A stretch of DNA of 64,000 bases, taken from an uncultured Dysosmobacter sp. (GTDB lineage: Bacteria > Bacillota > Clostridia > Oscillospirales > Oscillospiraceae). Below the pieces are notes generated by a model that worked only from the letters and a program-made list of their open reading frames with translations, ran no database searches and was not told the DNA's origin. The stretch spans positions 17,340-81,339 of the forward strand of contig CAKUBJ010000002.1 in NCBI GenBank assembly GCA_934636905.1, in the 5' to 3' direction. The translations under genes and the position numbers were made by a program. Positions 61,588 to 64,000 of this stretch are shown in pieces (the stretch's first letter is position 1; each line of letters opens with the position of its first letter).

Positions 61588-62853
61588 ATGCAGCGTATCT
61601 CCGCGCTTTTTCTGGCGCTTCTGCTGACTCTCTCCCTGACCGCCTGCGGCCGGAAAGCCGCGCCTGAAGCGCCGGCACAGGACGGTGACCCGGCGCAGAC
61701 GGAATCCCCTGATCCCGCCCCTGCGGAGCCGGAGGAACCCCAGCCGGAGCCGTATGTCATCTCCTCTCCCACCGTTGACCGGGGGACAGTGGACGGCGTG
61801 ACCTATGTGCCGTGGGACGGCATTGTGGAGCACCTGTTCTTCCACCCCATTGTGGCCTATCCGGAGTTGGCCTTTGACGGCGACAGCCAGTCCGACGGCA
61901 TCGACGACTGGATGGTGACGGTGGACGAGTACAACAAGATTCTCCAGAGCGTCTACGACCATGACTATGTGCTGGTGGACATCAACGACGTCTGGAGCGA
62001 AAGCACCGACGCCAACGGCCAGCCGGTGATGGTGCGGAACCCCCTCTACATCCCGGAGGGGAAAAAGCCCCTGATCATCTCCTATGACGACGTGAACTAT
62101 TACGACTATATGCTCAAGGACGGCTTTACCTACAAGCTCATCATCGGGGACGACGGCCTGATCTGGAGCTATGGGCTGGATCCTCAGGGCAATGAGGTCA
62201 TCTCCCAGGATCTGGATGCCTTGACCATTCTGGACAAGTTTGTCCGGGAGCATCCCGACTTCTCCCCCTTCGGCGCCAAGGGCAGCCTGAGCCTCACCGG
62301 CTATCAGGGGATTCTGGGCTACCGCACCAACACGGACACCAAGGAGTGGAACGACGAACTGGAGGCCAACCGCCAGAAGGAGCGGGAGGCAGTGAAGCCC
62401 ATCATTGAGGAACTGAAGCGGACAGGCTGGACCTTCGGCAGCCATACCTGGGGCCACATCAACCTCTCGTCCTCCTCTCTGGAGCGGGTGCAGGCGGATA
62501 CGAAGCGCTGGCTGGACGAGGTAGGCAGTCTGGTTGGCTCCACCACCATTCTCTACTACCCCCACGGCGCCCGGCCGGACGGGGACGACGTCCAGCAGAC
62601 CGGCCCCATTTTCAGATACCTGCAGGAGCAGGGCTTCCGGGTGTTCGCCTCTGTGGGCATCAGCTCCTACTCCAAAATCAAGACGGACATCTGCGCGGTG
62701 ATCTGTGACCGCCTCCACCCGGACGGCACCACCCTCCGGGGCAGTGACAAGGTCATCGGCTGGTACAGTCAGTTCTACGATGCCCGGGACATCATCGATC
62801 TGGACGTGCGCCCCGACCGGGGCGTGAAGTGGACGCCGAAATCCGCGTCCTGA
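61588..62853 (+). CDS. polysaccharide-deacetylase-like lipoprotein
   Basis: A 421-residue protein with lipobox LTAC (Cys20) and a Pro/Glu linker. An NodB-like fold follows: ISYDDVNYY near 173 (the metal and catalytic Asp pair of a TFDD-like motif) and GSHTWGHINLSS near 290 (the HxxxH metal motif). YYPHGARPDGD near 327 is the third motif. It should remove acetyl groups from cell-wall or surface glycans outside the membrane, possibly during sporulation, since it follows the spoVA genes. AAAGGA lies about 11 nt before the ATG. Confidence 0.85.
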   Translation: MQRISALFLALLLTLSLTACGRKAAPEAPAQDGDPAQTESPDPAPAEPEEPQPEPYVISSPTVDRGTVDGVTYVPWDGIVEHLFFHPIVAYPELAFDGDSQSDGIDDWMVTVDEYNKILQSVYDHDYVLVDINDVWSESTDANGQPVMVRNPLYIPEGKKPLIISYDDVNYYDYMLKDGFTYKLIIGDDGLIWSYGLDPQGNEVISQDLDALTILDKFVREHPDFSPFGAKGSLSLTGYQGILGYRTNTDTKEWNDELEANRQKEREAVKPIIEELKRTGWTFGSHTWGHINLSSSSLERVQADTKRWLDEVGSLVGSTTILYYPHGARPDGDDVQQTGPIFRYLQEQGFRVFASVGISSYSKIKTDICAVICDRLHPDGTTLRGSDKVIGWYSQFYDARDIIDLDVRPDRGVKWTPKSAS

Positions 62854-62874
62854 CACGGGAAAGTGAGGGATTCC

Positions 62875-63276
62875 ATGAGTCTTGATGAATTGAAAGCCGC
62901 CGCCGTTGCCATGCTGGACCGCGCCTACTGCCCCTATTCCCATTTTCCCGTGGGAGCGGCGCTGGAATGCGCCGACGGCACGGTCTTTACCGGCTGCAAC
63001 ATTGAAAACGCCGCGTACCCCGTGGGCACCTGCGCCGAGCGCACCGCCATGAGCAAGGCCATCAGCGAGGGCTACCGGTCATTCACCCGCATCGTCATTG
63101 CCGGCCGCAGTGAGGATTACTGCTATCCCTGCGGGATGTGCCGGCAGTTTATGAAGGAATTTGCCCCGGACATTCAGGTCATCTGCCTCAACGGCAAAGG
63201 CGAGGCGAAAGAGCTGACCCTCCGGGAACTGCTGCCCTACGGCTTTGACGGCACCTTCCTCCCCGGAGAGAAGTGA
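62875..63276 (+). CDS. cdd: cytidine deaminase
   Basis: A 133-residue homotetrameric-type enzyme deaminating cytidine or deoxycytidine to uridine. Zinc ligands Cys53 in TCAERTAMSKA (with catalytic Glu55), Cys86 and Cys89 in YPCGMCRQF. YCPYSHFPVGAAL near 18 and GCNIENAAYP near 40 are substrate motifs. ATG 62875 follows GAGGG; the upstream GTG is not used. In many Firmicutes cdd sits next to era; here it adjoins tmRNA. Confidence 0.96.
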   Translation: MSLDELKAAAVAMLDRAYCPYSHFPVGAALECADGTVFTGCNIENAAYPVGTCAERTAMSKAISEGYRSFTRIVIAGRSEDYCYPCGMCRQFMKEFAPDIQVICLNGKGEAKELTLRELLPYGFDGTFLPGEK

Positions 63277-63300
63277 CGCAGCCTTTTCCGGACGCCATTG

Positions 63301-63326
63301 CGGCGCACCGCATCAGCGGTGCGCCG
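63301..63326 (+). terminator. hairpin after cdd
   Basis: CGGCGCACCGC and GCGGTGCGCCG form an 11-bp stem; only a weak T-run (TGTTC) follows. Confidence 0.6.
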
Positions 63327-63383
63327 TGTTCACCCTCAAGTCGGCATCCCGTAATTTTGCCTCCGCACCGCTTCCGGAAGGAC

Positions 63384-63412
63384 TTGAAAAAACGTGGGGT
63401 CTATGATAAAAT
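63384..63412 (+). promoter_or_regulatory. promoter of tmRNA
   Basis: TTGAAA at 63384-63389, a 17-nt spacer and TAAAAT at 63407-63412. It implies a 5' extension of about 160 nt that RNase P would remove. Confidence 0.7.
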
Positions 63413-63578
63413 ATAGAAAATAGCAGAATTGTTACACGTTTCGCATCCTGTATGCAGTATCATTTTATCGGCACTTCCGAAATACAGCCATATCCCTGCG
63501 GTCTGCGGGATTTGGAACGGGAAATGAAGCTGCCGCTCAGACGGAAAACCCGGCTGTGTGGGAAGTTCCCGATATCAT

Positions 63579-63926
63579 GGGGCCGTAAAGGTTTCGACGG
63601 GGATGGAGAAGCGGGACAAGCGGGCGGCGGCGCCTGACCGCCATAAAACGGGCAATTTTATAAATTAAATAACAACTCTGAAGTTGCTATTGCTGCTTAA
63701 TTAAAGCAGCCGTCTGAACCGGAGAGGCCACAGGCCGGGGAAGGCGTCGTTGATGTGGCGTCCGTGAGGCGGGAAAGAGTTGACCTGCCCACGCATCATG
63801 ACTCTACCAAACCGCAAAGTCTGTCAGGTGTCTTTGCGGGGCGGGAATCCTGAAACCTGACTGCGCCCGGAGAAAGTCCCGTGGAACTGTTTTCGGACAG
63901 GGGTTCGACTCCCCTCGGCTCCACCA
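63579..63926 (+). ncRNA. ssrA: transfer-messenger RNA (tmRNA)
   Basis: A 348-nt one-piece tmRNA that frees stalled ribosomes and tags the unfinished protein. The 5' end GGGGCCG pairs with CGGCTCC, followed by A and an encoded CCA. The tRNA-like part has GTTTCGACGGGG at the 5' side and the T-arm GGGGTTCGACTCCCC. The tag frame reads N-N-N-S-E-V-A-I-A-A then TAA at 63698-63700, ending AIAA like the Clostridioides difficile tag. The exact resume codon (TTA 63665 or AAT 63668) cannot be fixed by eye. Confidence 0.97.
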
Positions 63927-63971
63927 AAGCGACCCTAGACGAACTCAAATCGTCGATGGTCACATCAGAAT

Positions 63972-64000
63972 GGCTGTCCTGTGTGTTATACAGGACAGTC
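63972..64000 (+). terminator. probable tmRNA terminator, cut by the window end
   Basis: GGCTGTCCTGT pairs with ACAGGACAGTC (one mismatch); the expected T-run would lie beyond the window. Confidence 0.55.

Overview
The window looks like a chromosomal segment of a strictly anaerobic, spore-forming, GC-rich member of the Clostridia, most likely the butyrate-forming Oscillospiraceae group. The reasons are the sporulation genes spoVAD/spoVAE, a biotin-dependent sodium-pump decarboxylase, a very well conserved 4-hydroxybutyryl-CoA dehydratase, Opp and Pst transporters with Firmicutes layout, RNase J, and strong Shine-Dalgarno sites with sigma-A type promoters. This is inference from gene content; no search was run.

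Layout. 1-2.8 kb: a small ribbon-helix-helix gene, era, a pyridoxal kinase-like gene and tRNA-Leu. 2.8-11.3 kb: the graveyard of one or more integrated elements. It holds a phage DUF2800/relaxase chimera, a higBA toxin-antitoxin pair, a truncated DUF3991 gene joined to a zinc-ribbon gene that has lost its start, a TPM-domain/lipoprotein pair, and an XRE-integrase chimera with a frameshift that stops next to tRNA-Ser. 12-17 kb: a DUF1538 membrane protein with a double PII protein, pta, small ORFs, dispersed repeats and a FabG-like reductase. 17-23.2 kb: oppBCDFA. 23.7-34.9 kb: xpt, mrp, a TSUP transporter, RNase J, a LacI-type regulator, hemW, a CmpB-family membrane protein, an Asp/Glu racemase, yitT and a three-gene sigma-region-4 cluster. 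34.9-36.9 kb: tRNA-Thr, tRNA-Tyr, an S24 repressor with three evenly spaced upstream sites, and a MITE-like element.

36.9-46.2 kb is the main metabolic island: carboxyltransferase subunit, class III CoA-transferase, dicarboxylate carrier, PRD-type regulator, decarboxylase delta, beta and biotin-carrier subunits, then abfD. It reads as uptake of a dicarboxylate, activation to its CoA ester, sodium-pumping decarboxylation, and a link to crotonyl-CoA and butyrate. 46.3-49.3 kb holds metNIQ on the minus strand, preceded by a methionine-rich leader ORF and a terminator hairpin. This looks like ribosome-mediated attenuation in place of the usual S-box or T-box.

49.5-59.9 kb: a DUF2156-GNAT fusion, mreB, tatD, and the phosphate regulon phoPR-phoU-pstBACS. 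60-64 kb: spoVAD-spoVAE, a polysaccharide-deacetylase-like lipoprotein, cdd and tmRNA (ssrA). A family of hairpin-rich intergenic repeats, five copies here, recurs from 1.6 to 26.5 kb.
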